Below, piece after piece: positions 33,354-45,757 of a DNA stretch of 64,000 nucleotides. Each line of letters opens with the position of its first letter. Within the stretch, counting starts at the first letter, position 1. The DNA lies in NCBI GenBank assembly GCA_009733575.1, contig ML769433.1, positions 222,478 through 286,477 of the forward strand, in the 5' to 3' direction. The notes under the pieces were generated by a model. That model saw only the letters and a program-made list of their open reading frames with translations. It did not search any database and was not told the origin of the DNA. This DNA comes from Gymnopus androsaceus JB14 (Eukaryota; Basidiomycota; Agaricomycetes; Agaricales; Omphalotaceae). Position numbers and translations under genes: made by a program.

Positions 33354-35175
33354 ATGTCGGGCCTTCCTGCAGCAGAGCAGGCCGAGATTAATCTTTCAGT
33401 TGGAGCAGTAGTAAGTCTCTTTGAAGTAAAGCCAATTTGAAGAAGCTGAACACGTACAGGTTGTCAGCAACTACCTTTCGGTTCGTTCAAGTCTCTAATC
33501 TGGCATGAATTGAGCTTAAGTACTGTTGTTATAGTACTTGACAATGGGTATCGTGCTTTGTGCCAGTGAGTGCTTGAACTTGTATTGACCCTCATATTCG
33601 CGATACTTATGCGAACTTGCCTTTCACCAGCATGGACCTATTTCTCAAAGTTCCCCGATGATAAATGGTGGTTCAAAACTCTAGTCATACTGTGTGTCAG
33701 CATGTGCATTGGTGATACCGTTGCAACTGGTCAGCGTCGTCGTCACTCTACTAATCTGAGCCTACTAATATTTTCGCACTGACAGGTTTCTGGTCTTATG
33801 ACTGGGCTGTCGCAAATTACGCGAGTGAGTCTCCGGATCCATTCTATTGGTAACTGCTAACCGCCTTTGCTCTTCAGATCCCGCCGCATTAGCGTTCAGA
33901 AATTGGGCGGTTCCCGCTGAACCTTTCTTCTTGTGAGCCAGCGGCTGCATTTGCTAACGCTAATGATTAACGGGTTACCACTTGCAGCTCAACGTGTGGT
34001 CTCATTGTGCAGCTCTTCTACGCGTGGCGCGTTTGGATAATGTCTATGAAAAAGAATCGCATTCTGCCTGCAGTGATAGGATGCCTCTCCATATTGGGCT
34101 GGTGTATGTTATTTTGTCTCTCTTCGTCTGAAATAACGCGTAAATATTCTTGAACCCTCACAGGTATGATTCTCCGGGTAGTAATCGGTGTAGGATCACA
34201 CAAGTCGTTATCAGAACTCGCCCTCCTCATGTAACTATAGAGCTCGCATTCACTTGTAAACTAGCTTAACCGCTGTTCTATCGTCAGACCTGTTGCCTAC
34301 GTATGGTTGGGGGCTTCCGCGTAAGTTGATCTCCATTAAATCTACAAAGATTGTGGCTAAATCTTCAATAGAGGCGCAGATCTCTTGATCACGAGCTCGA
34401 TGATTTACTACCTTGACCTCCGTTTCCGAATTCAGTTACAACAAGCCCAAGTCAGCTATCATGCCCCTCGGTACGTTTGGTCTTGAATTTTCAGGTGTCT
34501 CTACTAATTTTTATCAGACGTTTCCGTCGGCTCATCGTCCGGACAGTGGAATGCAACCTTCTCTCCCTTATTGCTCAAACAATCGCTATTGGTCTGGTCA
34601 GTAATAGCAGCATCGGATTTTGGTTTGGTATGTCGGGTATATCCTCAAGTTGAATACTACTTAACCTCATCTTGCCTTGGTAGTCATCACGGACATGACA
34701 CTCGCCAAAGTTTATACATTCTCTCTACTTATTTCTTGTACGTTTCCCCTTCTTTTCATTTCATTATTTCTCTCCCCAGCATGATGATCCTCTTCTTACT
34801 AAATACCTATTCGTACAGTGAACTCTCGTCGCCCTGACAATGGCACTGTAGCAAGCGAAGGAGGATTCTCTTCATCCAGAGGAGGAGAAGTCGAGTTGAA
34901 TGCTATCGCAATTGGTGATCGCCACACTTTGCCAAACCCACGGATATCAGTTCAAATCCAGTTAGTCCCTCATACTGTATTCAACGGCCTCCGAGACCTC
35001 ACTGAATATTCCCATCTAGACGAGCAAGCACCCGGATATCAGTTCAAATCGAGTTAGTCCCACTCAACCCGCTGGGCCTTCGAGTCCTCACTGATAATTC
35101 CCATTTAGACGAGAAAACAACGGCGAATGGCAGCAGAAGAAGGGACCGGCGTTCAATGCTGATGAATTTATTTGA
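33354..35175 (+). CDS. DUF6534-like seven-helix membrane protein, copy 1
   Basis: A multi-exon gene with ~50-65 base introns. The N-terminus is MSGLPAAEQAEINLSVGAV, then the diagnostic TWTYFSKFPDDKWWFKTLVI and LCVSMCIGDTVATG. Downstream come STCGLIVQLFYAWRVWIMS, PVAYVWLGASADLLITSSMI with YYLDLR, and FRRLIVRTVECNLLSLIAQT. The cytosolic tail (NSRRPDNGTVASEGGF) ends GPAFNADEFI. The family is a large Agaricomycete set of GPCR-like membrane proteins without known ligand. Near the 3' end an exon plus its intron is duplicated (ISVQIQ then RISVQIE), which adds about 13 residues compared with copies 2 and 3. Confidence 0.85.
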
Positions 35176-36255
35176 TATCTATGTTGTACGCCAGTACTTG
35201 CGAGGTATCGAAAAAGCTGTACATTACAAGAGTGTGGCATGAGCATGTGGAAAGTTCATATGCAAAAAGGAGTCTGCCAGTGACCCACCCGCCCGAAATC
35301 CTCTTGCGTTGTTATTCTTCCATTAACCAACTTGAGATGCACTGTTTCTGTGGAATAGGAGCTCTTGTACTATCTTTGATTCAAGTCTCGTCTCTTTGTT
35401 ACTTTTACTTATTAATTTACTTGATTTTATATACATAGCTCAATAGTGTGGATGAACCGCGGATACATATATAGGTGTAGTTGTGGATCAAATCTACATT
35501 GAGGACGATAGATCATAGAGTAGAACGCTAGACGCGCGTAGAGAGATGGTCATGATTCGATGTCGAAGAACGTGATGAACTGTAATTAGCGCTTGGCTTT
35601 GTCCCCGTGGGATTGATCCAATTATCCAGTGTGCTTTTTTCTTCGTCCACGACGCGTTCTTTTCTTCTCCTCGCGCTCCTTTCTTCCGTGCTCACTCGCA
35701 GCGGATTCTGACTCACGGAGCCTACTGGAGCTTCCATTGTCGACCATCTGAATCACTGAAGCAAGGAATACAAATTCGAGTTTGGACCTTTCTTGGACCG
35801 CGGGCAATTACATGTCCTTGTTCTATCTGAATGTAAGACGAATCCATGGACTGCTAACACCAGCGACGTCAATCCATGGTCTAACACCAACCCCAGCCTC
35901 TTTGACGATCCGCGCACAGTTATTCCATGCTTCGAGATCTGTATCTGGCGCATCCGATGGTGCGCGGGGGAAAAGTAGAACGAATGTGAAAGGCAATAAA
36001 AGTAAAAGTGAGTTGTTACTATTTCTTCGTTTTTGCAAATATTTGAGGCATTTTCGTTTCTTGCTTGGTTCTTTTTTTCCCCTTTGTTCAGCCAATTAAC
36101 TAATGATTTGAATCATACAGTAACTAAAACTAAAACTAATGGACGTCCGACCTCCAGCTCTCGCCAAGACTCTACCTCCAACTTCAAGCTAGCACAACTC
36201 CTGTTTCATCAACAACAAAGGAAGGAGGCGTTTCAAGCTGAACGGGATTTTTCAG
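35176..36255. other. Intergenic region, 5' end of the MRH4-like gene unresolved
   Basis: The last ~150 bases probably contain the missing first exon(s) of the helicase gene; ATG 36139 (MDVRPPALAKTLPP) is one candidate. On the minus strand a frame reading APDTDLEAWNNCARIVKEAG followed by VGVRPWIDVAG (about 35860-35970), and another reading STLDNWINPTG (about 35610-35640), could be exons of a small gene. I could not link them. Confidence 0.4.
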
Positions 36256-38544
36256 ACTTGATAAGGAAGCCAAGCAGAGGGAAAGAGTTAAACACTTGAA
36301 GGTACGATTCTTCGTTGGTTTCTTAAATGGAACGAACTGGATTTGAGTCGCGCTTGACTTGATTCATTCGTCAACTATGGCCATACGAGAACCAACTAAC
36401 ATCCCTTGCATCTACAGGAAAGCCTTCGCACCGACATGTACTCACGTCGGAAACGAGAACTCGATATAAGAAAACCGAGGTGGAGGGGCGAGATTGAGAG
36501 GACTGAGAGGACTGATAGCTCCAAATACTCCGACAACTCTTCCTCTTCTTATCCGAAGCCCAGTCCTCGTTCCAATTCTACCGTTTCACAGCCGAAATTC
36601 AATCGTACACGCAGTCCCACTCCACCTCCCATCCTCAAAGTCAAAAAAATTCTCCCAGGAGGATTACCCGAGTTAAAAGAGTTTTATGGGACGACGTCGA
36701 GACGCGGCTCCCCTAAATCTGCATCTTACGGCTCCAACATCATCTCTGCCACCCACTCTTCCAAATCTAATACAAACTCCGACTCTAGATTCGGATTCCA
36801 TTCTCCTCCGCTCCTCCCATCCCTTATTTCCTCTCTCCGTGATGTCCTCGGTCCCTACGCGCAACCGACAGAAGTTCAGAGGCTGAGTATCGAGAAGATC
36901 GTCGGTGGGCTTGATACAGAGACAGAAGATGGCCAAGGCCACACCTCATACCTCCTTGCATCCGAAACAGGCTCTGGAAAGTCAATAGCCTATCTGTTGC
37001 CTTTAGTACAGGGGTTAAAGCTTTCCGAAGCGTCTAATTCGGTACTACCAACACCAACATTGAAACGCGAGTACAACCCCCGGTCCCTAATCCTCGCTCC
37101 AACACACGAACTTGCACGTCAACTGGCCAAGTTTGCAAAGGATTTAACTCACGAGGAGGGAACGAGGTTGAGAGTTGTGTGTGTGAGTAGGGGAAATGAG
37201 GCGACTAGGGTTAAACGAGGCGTAGATGGGGATGGGGCAGATGAACAACGGCACATGATGAATATGGACATTGCGCCTGGAGACGAACAGGAGATTGTCG
37301 TAAGCCCTGCTGGATCGCGCTCTTCCGCCTCCCAGAGCAGTGGTTCCCCTTCTTCCCGTCCAGTAGACATCCTAGTCGGTACACCGACCAAGTTCCTCGA
37401 TATGGTGTTTGGGAAAGGGTGGGATCGATCTGGCGAGGATGAGGGCAAGGACGAGGACGGTACAAGAAGGAGACGATCATTTGCGTTGGATCCAAGCTCC
37501 GCGTTAAATCAAAATCCTGGCGTGCCCAGAAAGTCGAGCCGTTATGCTCGTCCAACGCTCGGCCTTTCCCAAATCGAATACATCGTAATTGACGAAGCAG
37601 ATGTGTTGTTTGATGAAGATTTTAGAGACTATACGAGGTTGTTGTTGGAGGAGGTAAGGAAAGCGAAGGCGAAAGCGAGCGAGGGATTAGAGTCTTCGTA
37701 CGGGCTCTCTACTCCCGACTCCGCACCCACCTCCACTAATGCCCCCGCACCCTCCCACTACCCATTCCATCTCCTTCTCTCAACTGCCACCATCCCTCCA
37801 TCCCTCCACACCTACCTCCAGACCCATCATCCTTCCCTCATCACCCTCCAATCCTCTGGTATACACAAACTCCCGAAGGGTGTTGAGGTGGAGAGGGTAC
37901 AGTGGACTGGGGGGAATAGATATAGCGATGTGGAAAAGAGGTTGAGGAAAGTTTGGATGGATGATGAAAGGGGGGTGGCTATTGGTGCGAGTGCAGGAGT
38001 AGGAGGTATCTCCCTCTCAAAAGTCCTCATTTTTTGCAACAAATCCTCCACCGTTACTCGTCTCGGAGAGTATTTGGAGGAAAAGGGGATTAGGGCGGTT
38101 ACATTGACTTCAAAAGTTGTTGAGGAGAGGAAGAGGGATAGGGATGATGATCAAGCAACACCGGGGAAGGACACGGACAAGGAGAAGAAACAAAGCGAAC
38201 GATTACGAGGATCGAATAAGCACCTTCAGGGATTTCTGAGGGTGAGAGAAAAGGTCCAGAGGACGAGTGCGAGTTCGCGTGAAAGTTCGAACGCGACTGA
38301 GAACTCTCCTACACCTTCCGACTACACAACAACACCGCACGTCCTCCTCACCACTTCTCTCCTCTCCCGCGGTCTCGACTTTTCACCCGACGTGAACCAC
38401 ATATTTATATTTGACGAACCGAGGAATATGGTGGACTTTTTGCATCGCGCGGGAAGGACGGGCAGGGCAGGGGAGAGGGGGAGGGTTGTTGTGTTTGGGA
38501 AAGGAGGCGGTGGGAGGGCACAGGATAGTATTAGGGTGATTTAA
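36256..38544 (+). CDS. MRH4: DEAD-box RNA helicase, MRH4-like (5' end incomplete)
   Basis: Exons 36256-36301 and 36418-38544 join as RERVKHLK/ESLRTDMYSRR. Helicase motifs: Q-like PTEVQRLSIEKI, motif I LLASETGSGKSIAYLLP, Ia LAPTHELARQL, Ib VGTPTKFLDM, II YIVIDEADVLFD, III LLSTATIPP, IV VLIFCNKSSTVTRLGEYL, V TTSLLSRGLDF and VI HRAGRTGRAGERGR. The long Ser-rich inserts and the order resemble Mrh4, the mitochondrial helicase needed for large-subunit ribosome assembly. The basic, Ser/Arg-rich N-terminus is compatible with mitochondrial import. The start exon was not resolved. Confidence 0.82.
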
Positions 38545-39780
38545 TTTGAGTATTTTACTGTAGTACATGCATATACACACCTCACTTTATCTTGGAGGGG
38601 AAGCTTTGGTAACATTGTATGCATAGTCAACTAATCCGATATGCTAACATTATTATCGCCTCTCATTTGCCTCTCAAGCAAGATGGTTGCTCGCTAACCC
38701 GGGTCATATCAATTCCCCATGTCGGAACTTGGTCAGAATAGCCATTCCACGTCGCAAGAGGCGTGCGTCTGCGAAATTTCTGACATCATGCGTTAGCTTT
38801 GACTCACTAAACATGGGAATTACGTTCGGAGGGGCATACACTTAATCCCGCACGCCTCTTGGCCGATACTACGGGTATCCGAATCGGCATTTGGAAATTG
38901 GGTACAGGTGACATGGATTTGTCGGATTTTGGTGTCAGAAAAACTATATATGGCAGGAAAAGTTATACACTAAGCCAGAAGATAAGTCAGCGGCTCAGCG
39001 TTCAGGCGCACGTTTAATTCTGTCTTTGTTCCAATGTAACAATGTAACAGTATCCATCTCAAAGTCGTTATCCTTGCTCAAAGCTGGAGTCGTCGGTGTT
39101 TTCGGCAGTGTTACTGTAAGAGTTATCACTTTTATCAATAATGCGGACTTGGCACTATTCATTCAATTTCACACCCTATGTAGTCTAGCCCATTCGAGAA
39201 GTGCAGGACCTGGAGGAAGGAGCCTATATGGTAGACCCAATCAGCAAGAGGCCCCACAGGGTGGTTTCTTCCTTCTATCGAAATTGGAAGTCCGAAGAGT
39301 CGAAACCTGTTCACCCCTGACACTGAGCTACCCAAATCTTTCATGAAGAATACCCTAACAGGTAGCTACTCAATAATTCTCAATCACTTCCAATATTTTA
39401 CCTTTTTCGTTCCGACCCTCGCTCCACGCACTACTAGGATATGACTCTATGAGGACAACGGGCGACCTACATCGGGAGCATTGGTTGATTTCTAGTGCTC
39501 TTTAAATGAAAGCACCCGAAAATCCAGGAGCCATGACCTGCCCGACACCTTGGCTCCTTAGCGTACAGACAGAATGGTGAAACCAGCGATGCAACGGAAA
39601 GCAGAACACTGGCTGATCGCGCGAATATGCTTTAGTGAGCTATGCACAATACTATAATATGAATCGTTCATGAGCATCTATCTACCCTTGATTTACCCTC
39701 AAGCGCCATCTGTACCTCATTACACAGCTTACCTAGACCGTTGCTGCTCTCCCAACACCAGAAAACATTAGTACTTCACA
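38545..39780. other. Intergenic region, right part duplicated from copy 1 upstream region
   Basis: No supported gene. From about 39490 to 39780 it matches the region upstream of copy 1 (33040-33353), showing that the DUF6534-like duplication included the promoter. Confidence 0.5.
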
Positions 39781-41513
39781 ATGTCAGGCCTTTCTGGGGC
39801 AGAGCAAACCCAATTTAATCTTTCGATTGGAGCAGTTGTAGGTCTCCTTGAAGTAAATCTAATTGGAGGAAGCTAATGACATTCAACAGGTTGTCAGCAA
39901 CTATTTCTCGGTTGGTAGAAGTCTTTAATCTCGCATGAAATGAGCTCAATCACTGTTATTACAAGTACTTGACGATGGGTGTCGTACTTTCTGCTAGTAA
40001 GTGCTTAAACTTATATTGACACTCTCATTCGCGGTACTGATGTGAGCCTGCCTTTCACTAGCATGGACCTATTTCTCAAAATTCCCCAATGATACATGCT
40101 GGTTCAAAGCCCTAGTTATTCTGTGTGTCAGCATGTGCATTGGTGATACCGTTGCAACTGGTCGGCGTCGCCATTCTACTCATCTGAGCTTCAAGCCTAC
40201 TGATATTTTCGCATTGGCAGGTATGTGGACTTACGACTGGGCTGTCGCAAATTACGCGAGTGAGTTTCGGGATCATATATTTTATTAGCAATTTGTTAAT
40301 TACCTTTGCTCTTCAGATCCCGCTCCATTGGCGTTCACCCATTGGACGCTTGCTGCTGAACCTTTCCTCTTGTGAGACAGTGGCTGCTTGTGCAGAATGC
40401 TACCGCTAATGGTTAACTTGCAGTGGATCGTGTGGTCTCATCGTGCAGCTCTTCTACGCGTGGCGCGTATGGATAATGTCCATAAGAAAGAATTGGATTT
40501 TGCCTGTAGTGATAGGATGCCTTTCCATATCAGCCTGGTGTATGAAATCTTTTCTCTTCACCTGACAAATGCGTAGACATCCTTCATTCTTCACAGGTAC
40601 GATTTGCTGGATAGTACACACTATAGCAACACACAACCTGATCTCGGAATTCACCATCTTCCAGTAAGTGTAGAACTTGCATCACTTAAAGCAGCTGAAC
40701 CGCTGATCCATCGTAGACCTGTGGGTTATATATGGTTGGGGGTTTCCGTGTAAGTTGTTCTCCATTAAAATCTACAAGTACGGGGCTAAATGTTCAATAG
40801 AGGCGCAGATGTCTTGATCACTAGCTCAATGATTTACTATCTTGACCTCCGTTTCCGAATCGAGCTGCAACAAAACCAAGCTGATTGTAATTATCATACA
40901 CCCCGGTATGTTTGATCCTGAATCTCCGTCGGGCGTCTCTGCTAACTTTTCTTCCAACTAGACGATTCCGTCGACTCATTGTCCAGACAGTGGAATGCAA
41001 TCTTTTCTCTCTTTTTGCTCAAACCACCGCCATTGGTCTGTTTAATCGTGGCAGCATTGGATTTTACTTTGGTACATCCAGTCCACCCACAAGTTGAATA
41101 CTACTTGAACTCCTTGCTAGTCACTACAAACATGATGCTCACCAAAGCTTATACATTCTCTCTACTTATTTCTTGTACGTTTCCCTTTTCTTCCCTTATT
41201 TCTCTCTGCCCAGTGTGATTATCCTCATACTAAAGCTCGTTCCCGCAGTGAACTGTCGTCACTCTGACAGTGGCCATGGGACCAGCAAAAGAGCTCGAGA
41301 GCTCTCCTTATCCAGAAGAAGAGATGTCGAGTTAAATTCTCTCGGCGATAGCCACACCTTGCCCAGCACCCAGATCTCAGTTCACATCCGGTAAGTCCCT
41401 CATACTGTACTCATCCCGCTGGCCCTCACCGATTTTCATTTAGACAAGAAACCACTAGCGCATGGCAGGGGCCGACAAAGGGACCGGCGTTCAATGCAGA
41501 TGAACTTATTTGA
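39781..41513 (+). CDS. DUF6534-like seven-helix membrane protein, copy 2
   Basis: The exon order is the same as in copy 1: MSGLSGAEQTQFNLSIGAV, TWTYFSKFPNDTCWFKALVI, GSCGLIVQLFYAWRVWIMS and FRRLIVQTVECNLFSLFAQT. The tail is NCRHSDSGHGTSKRAREL, ending GPAFNADELI. Splice sites appear intact in every intron I checked, so it is probably functional. It lacks the 3' exon duplication of copy 1. Confidence 0.82.
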
Positions 41514-41719
41514 TAACATCTGGACAATGTCTCTGTACTCGATTCGGCGAGCGTGCAAGTATTCCAGTCGCGCCATTTCACATTTTTAAAAGCACACAGA
41601 TATTCAATTTACTTGGTCTAATGGCGAATATTTATACTTCAGTTTGCATATCGCTATACCTATTTAATTTGTAGCAGCACCTGTGCCAAGCGGCGCCACG
41701 TTCAGCGCTTATTCTGAAA

Positions 41720-42706
41720 ATGGCTTTTCTTCTCCCGTATATGCTCTGTAGTGAAAGACTATATCTATATCGACTATTCACCACGAACACACCCGTGGAC
41801 CCAATCTTTACTCTTGGAAATAGAAGAAAGAAAGTTTACAAGCTTTCTGGTCCATCCACGCTGCGTTCAACAGTCGACTTCAAACCAGATTCAGAAATCA
41901 GTGTTATAACTGTAAACAGAGTCGCTCGGAGAACGTACCCCCGTCAGTTTCCCAACGGATGGAATCCAAGATTACGAAAACTCTCCTTCACCTCAGGCCA
42001 TACAAATAGCTTTATCACACGACCGTATTCAACTGCGTATGTATCCAGGATTCTGCTGTCACTATCTGTCCCCTGCTCATGTTCGCTCTTAGCGAACAGA
42101 GGGCCATTCACGAACCCGGGAAGTATACATGCGAATACTCTGATTGTGGTAGAACGTACACGAATCAGTTCAACTTGAGGTGAATAAAACACATTCGCTT
42201 GCTGGCTCATCGCATTGACTTTGCAGTCGCCACGTCTCAACTATTCATAATGGCACAAAGTACACATGCAGGTACCCTGATTGTGGTAAATTTTACTCTC
42301 AAAAAAGTTTTTTGAGGTGTGTGTTCAACATTCATTCGTATAATTTAGTCCCTGTACTTTTTATTACAGTCAACATATCGACACTATTCATAAGGGTGTG
42401 AAATACAAATGCGCCTATCATGATTGTGGTAAAGTGTTTACACAAAAATTTTACCTTGGGTGCGGATTTTTCATGGGTGTTGGCACCTTTTTTTTTAAGG
42501 CTCATGCTTGCACTTCTTTCACAGTCTACATGTCAAAGCTGTTCATGAGGGCGTTACCCACAGATGCGATTTTCCCAGCTGCGATCAAGTGTACAGCCTT
42601 AGACAGAACTTGTTGTGAGTCTTCAAGGATGCTCATTTTGTCAATGGCTAACACTTAACGTCAATGAAGGAGGCACATCAAGCAGAAGCACTCTGATGAG
42701 TGCTAG
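41720..42706 (+). CDS. C2H2 zinc-finger protein, one finger per exon
   Basis: Exon 1 starts at ATG 41720 (basic, no motif). A 50-60 base intron ends CTCTTAG, and finger exons follow: YTCEYSDCGRTYTNQFNL, then RHVSTIHNGTKYTCRYPDCG with KFYSQKSFL, then QHIDTIHKGVKYKCAYHDCG with KVFTQKFYL, then LHVKAVHEGVTHRCDFPSCD. The last exon is RHIKQKHSDEC. Each intron falls between the second Cys pair's helix and the His pair, always in phase 2. The fingers match the C-x4-C-x12-H-x4-H type, a probable DNA-binding regulator. Exon 1 is less certain than the finger exons. Confidence 0.72.
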
Positions 42707-42928
42707 GCTTGCCATTGGGCTAGCGCAACCTCATTTTTGTCCTAATGGGGTTCTCTCGCGCATCTATGTAGTTCTTTGATGTATGAATGAAACATAGAAA
42801 TGCTTTGTAGTAACTGAAATAGCTATTGTCATTGTCAGAAGCCACTAGCCCTCAAATGCTGGGAGACAAATATCAGTCTATTCTTGGTGGGAACAGTCAT
42901 CTTGTAAATACCACAACTGCCTTATTGC
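42707..42928. other. Short convergent spacer
   Basis: Contains the 3' ends of the zinc-finger and FYVE genes only. Confidence 0.5.
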
Positions 42929-45306
42929 TTATTGCCCACCAAGCGTATTCCCCTTCATCAACCTCTCAATCTCCCCCCTTATCTCCCGCAAATTGCCCCT
43001 CAAGGTCTTTGCATCTTCGAATTTCCTCGCTGCGGTCGCCTCCGCGACATACGACTCTAGCAGAGATTCTTGTTCGAGGAGCGGTTGGAGGGCCGAATGG
43101 ATTCGGAGAGAAGAATCATCCCCGGGGCTACTACCGTTTGAAATAGAGACGCTCAACGGAGGTGCGCTCGATTTGTTCGTCTTCGACTTGGACCCACTCC
43201 TTTTATGCTCCGAGTCCTTCCCTTTAACTGGCAGCGCCCCCAGCCCAACCATCCTTGCTTCCAAAAACCTGGCTGCACGGACAGCGATGGCGGCTTGGAC
43301 TCGTTCTTGACTTGACACACCACCTGTTCGCTTGATAGGATTGCCTTTGGCGTCTTTGCAAGGAATATTACGGATCTTCTTTGCAAGAGCATCGTAAGAG
43401 GCGAACGATTTTAAGAGACTCTTTCGTTCGGCGGTGGCTGTTGCGGTTAGCGGTTCGTTTGCATTCGAATTGCTGCGAGGAATTAGAAAGGATTGTTTTT
43501 TGCTAATTGTAGATATCGAGACAAACTTACCTCACACTCAGACTTGCCAACAAATCCTCAAACTGCGGTAAACGCTCTTCAATTTCTTTTTCAAGAGTTA
43601 AAAAGCCCTAAAGAAGAAAGTAATGTTCTGCGAGAGAAATAGGAATTCCGCTTCAATACCCACCTCATACAATCGAAGAAACTCCCCTACGACGCCGTCT
43701 CCATTCGCAGCACCTGTTCGTTCGCGGAGGTACTGCTGTCTGAGTAGGACAGGTCTACATTCCCGACAGATCCTGACGCCTTTAAGAAATTTCTCCGATT
43801 CGTCTTCCTGTTCCTCTGCAAGTTTAGTGGCTGGTTTTGAATTCGATTGATTGGTACTCGAACGTAAATCGACACTAGGTTTCCGCTTGCGAACGCCATA
43901 ATCAACTCCTTCTTCTACCTGTTCTATTTGCCTTGTTTTGGGATCAACGACGAACAGAATGGAGCAGGGCTAAGTAGATCGTTATGACGAGTGAGGAATA
44001 GATTTGTATCGCGCATACCTCTGGTCTCTGGGGTCTTTTAACACCCAATGCACACACAACTCTACCACAAAGACGACAGTGGTGTTTTCGATTTGACAAT
44101 GGATGGAAGGAAGCATCGCAGTGTGGACAACGAGAGACGGCAGAGTCGGGCTGCCAAGGAGATATGCGTTGTTCAGCGGCTGAAGAGGATAGACTTAAGC
44201 GAGAACCGATTAAGAAAAGTAGGAACGCACATCTTATACTCTCAGTGTCACCGCCTGGACTGCCAAGAAAAGAGCTACTCATCCTTCTCAAGTCTAGAGT
44301 ATCAAAGAAGGATGAGGTCCTTTTCCTCGGATCGCCACCTAACATCGGAGGTCGAACCGGGCTCCCATTCGTCGATGTAGTCGACATCCTATTGACCGGG
44401 TCCTTCACCTTTTCCTTCTCTAGAGGCTCAGGAAAATGCAATGTAATGATCTTCTCGAGCCTCCTCTCCAACTTTGTCCTCTCGACTCTCTTCTCAGCAT
44501 GTTCATTGGGACCATCCCTTGCAAGTTTACGAGCAAGCAGGAATTCGTCTGTACGAGGTCGGTAGAGGCCCCGTGGTTGGAATCCTGGTATATACGGCGC
44601 TTGCTTTGGCTGCTTTGGAGTTGGCGTAGGTGTAGGGGTAGGCCGGGACTCGGAGGAAGGTGAGGTAACGATTACTGGAGGAGCGGGAACCGAGGATGCG
44701 GGACGTGATGGAGGAGGAGAAACGGGATCAGATAAAAGTGCAGAGGATGTTAGGTTAGATGAAGGTGCAGGTGCAGGGGAGGGAGCAGATACTGGGCCTG
44801 TTAAGGGAGGAGTAGCCTGAGTAGGAGAGACGAGGGCAGAATCAGACTGGTTCGGAATGAACATCGACTTGGGTCGAGCCAGCGGACTGGTTGGAGCACG
44901 GTTCGGTATTAGAACTGAACTGTGCCGAGCAAGGGGACTGGTAACATGAGGCCGAACTCGTCTGAATGTAGAGGAAGATATTGGTGTTGCTGGCAGAGAA
45001 GAAGTAGAGGCGGCTGGCGAGGAAGATGGAGAAGGCGAGGACATTTCAGGTAGAGTTGGCGGTGGAGATACACTCGCGGCATTCGAAGTAGAAGCAGAAG
45101 GTAAAGTTTCTGGCTTTACTGGCAAAGTTTCTTCCTTTACCGCGGCAGACGTGGACCAATTCGGCAGCGTATTCGACGAGCTATGCCGCGAATGCCTTTT
45201 AGGCTAAGGCAAGTAATCAGCTTCATAATCTTCACCACTACAAATAACTTACTTTATATGCCGCATATCGTACAGTGGCTTGCCCATCGTTGGCGTAAGA
45301 ACTCAT
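42929..45306 (-). CDS. FYVE-domain endosomal protein, Pep7/Vac1 (rabenosyn)-like
   Basis: The first exon MSSYANDGQATVRYAAYK is spliced to KRHSRHSSSNTLPNW. A long Ser/Pro-rich disordered region follows (SPSPSSSPAASTSS; TPTPTPTPKQPKQ). The FYVE domain has SRCPHCDASFHPLSNRKHHC and RLCGRVVCALGVKRPQRPE. After an intron there is a long insert (SILFVVDPKTRQIEQVEEGV) before the closing GVRICRECRPVLLRQQYL. The C-terminus is coiled-coil (YVAEATAARKFEDAKTLRGN; LREIRGEIERLMKG), a Rab-binding-like hairpin. Pep7/Vac1 binds PI3P and Rab5/Vps21 and Vps45 for Golgi-to-endosome fusion. The ~65-residue insertion between the third and fourth Cys pairs is typical of fungal members. Confidence 0.88.
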
Positions 45307-45757
45307 GGAAGAAGTGATAATTGATCTAATCATTCACGCGAATTCCGCTCAGCACTGCCACACCGAAGACTTGCCGGCAGCAGTTCTTCGTGAGATGAGC
45401 CAACTGAAGTGTGGAGAAGAGGGTAATGTATTCGACCGGTCCACAGCATGCTATAAAAGATACGGAAAAAAAGTTAACTACTTAATTACATTATACCGTC
45501 GGCCAAAGCGTAGTATCGCAATAAATATGTCAATGCTCACTCGGAGACCAGAGCATCACCACAAAAGCGGTGCACTACGCCAACACGGTCTCCTTCTAGT
45601 AAGCAGATTAATCTGGCCACAAAAAGGGCTAACGGGGGATATATATACTTATGTGGAATAGAACACAAGTGAACTTTTGACTATATACTCAAGATCAATC
45701 CTCAGTCGCAAGTGTTGTGCCTCTCTGCAAATATGTATGTAGAGCACACCATATGTA
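45307..45757. other. Intergenic region, no supported gene
   Basis: Between the FYVE gene start and the 3' end of DUF6534-like copy 3. No motif or repeat seen. Confidence 0.4.
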
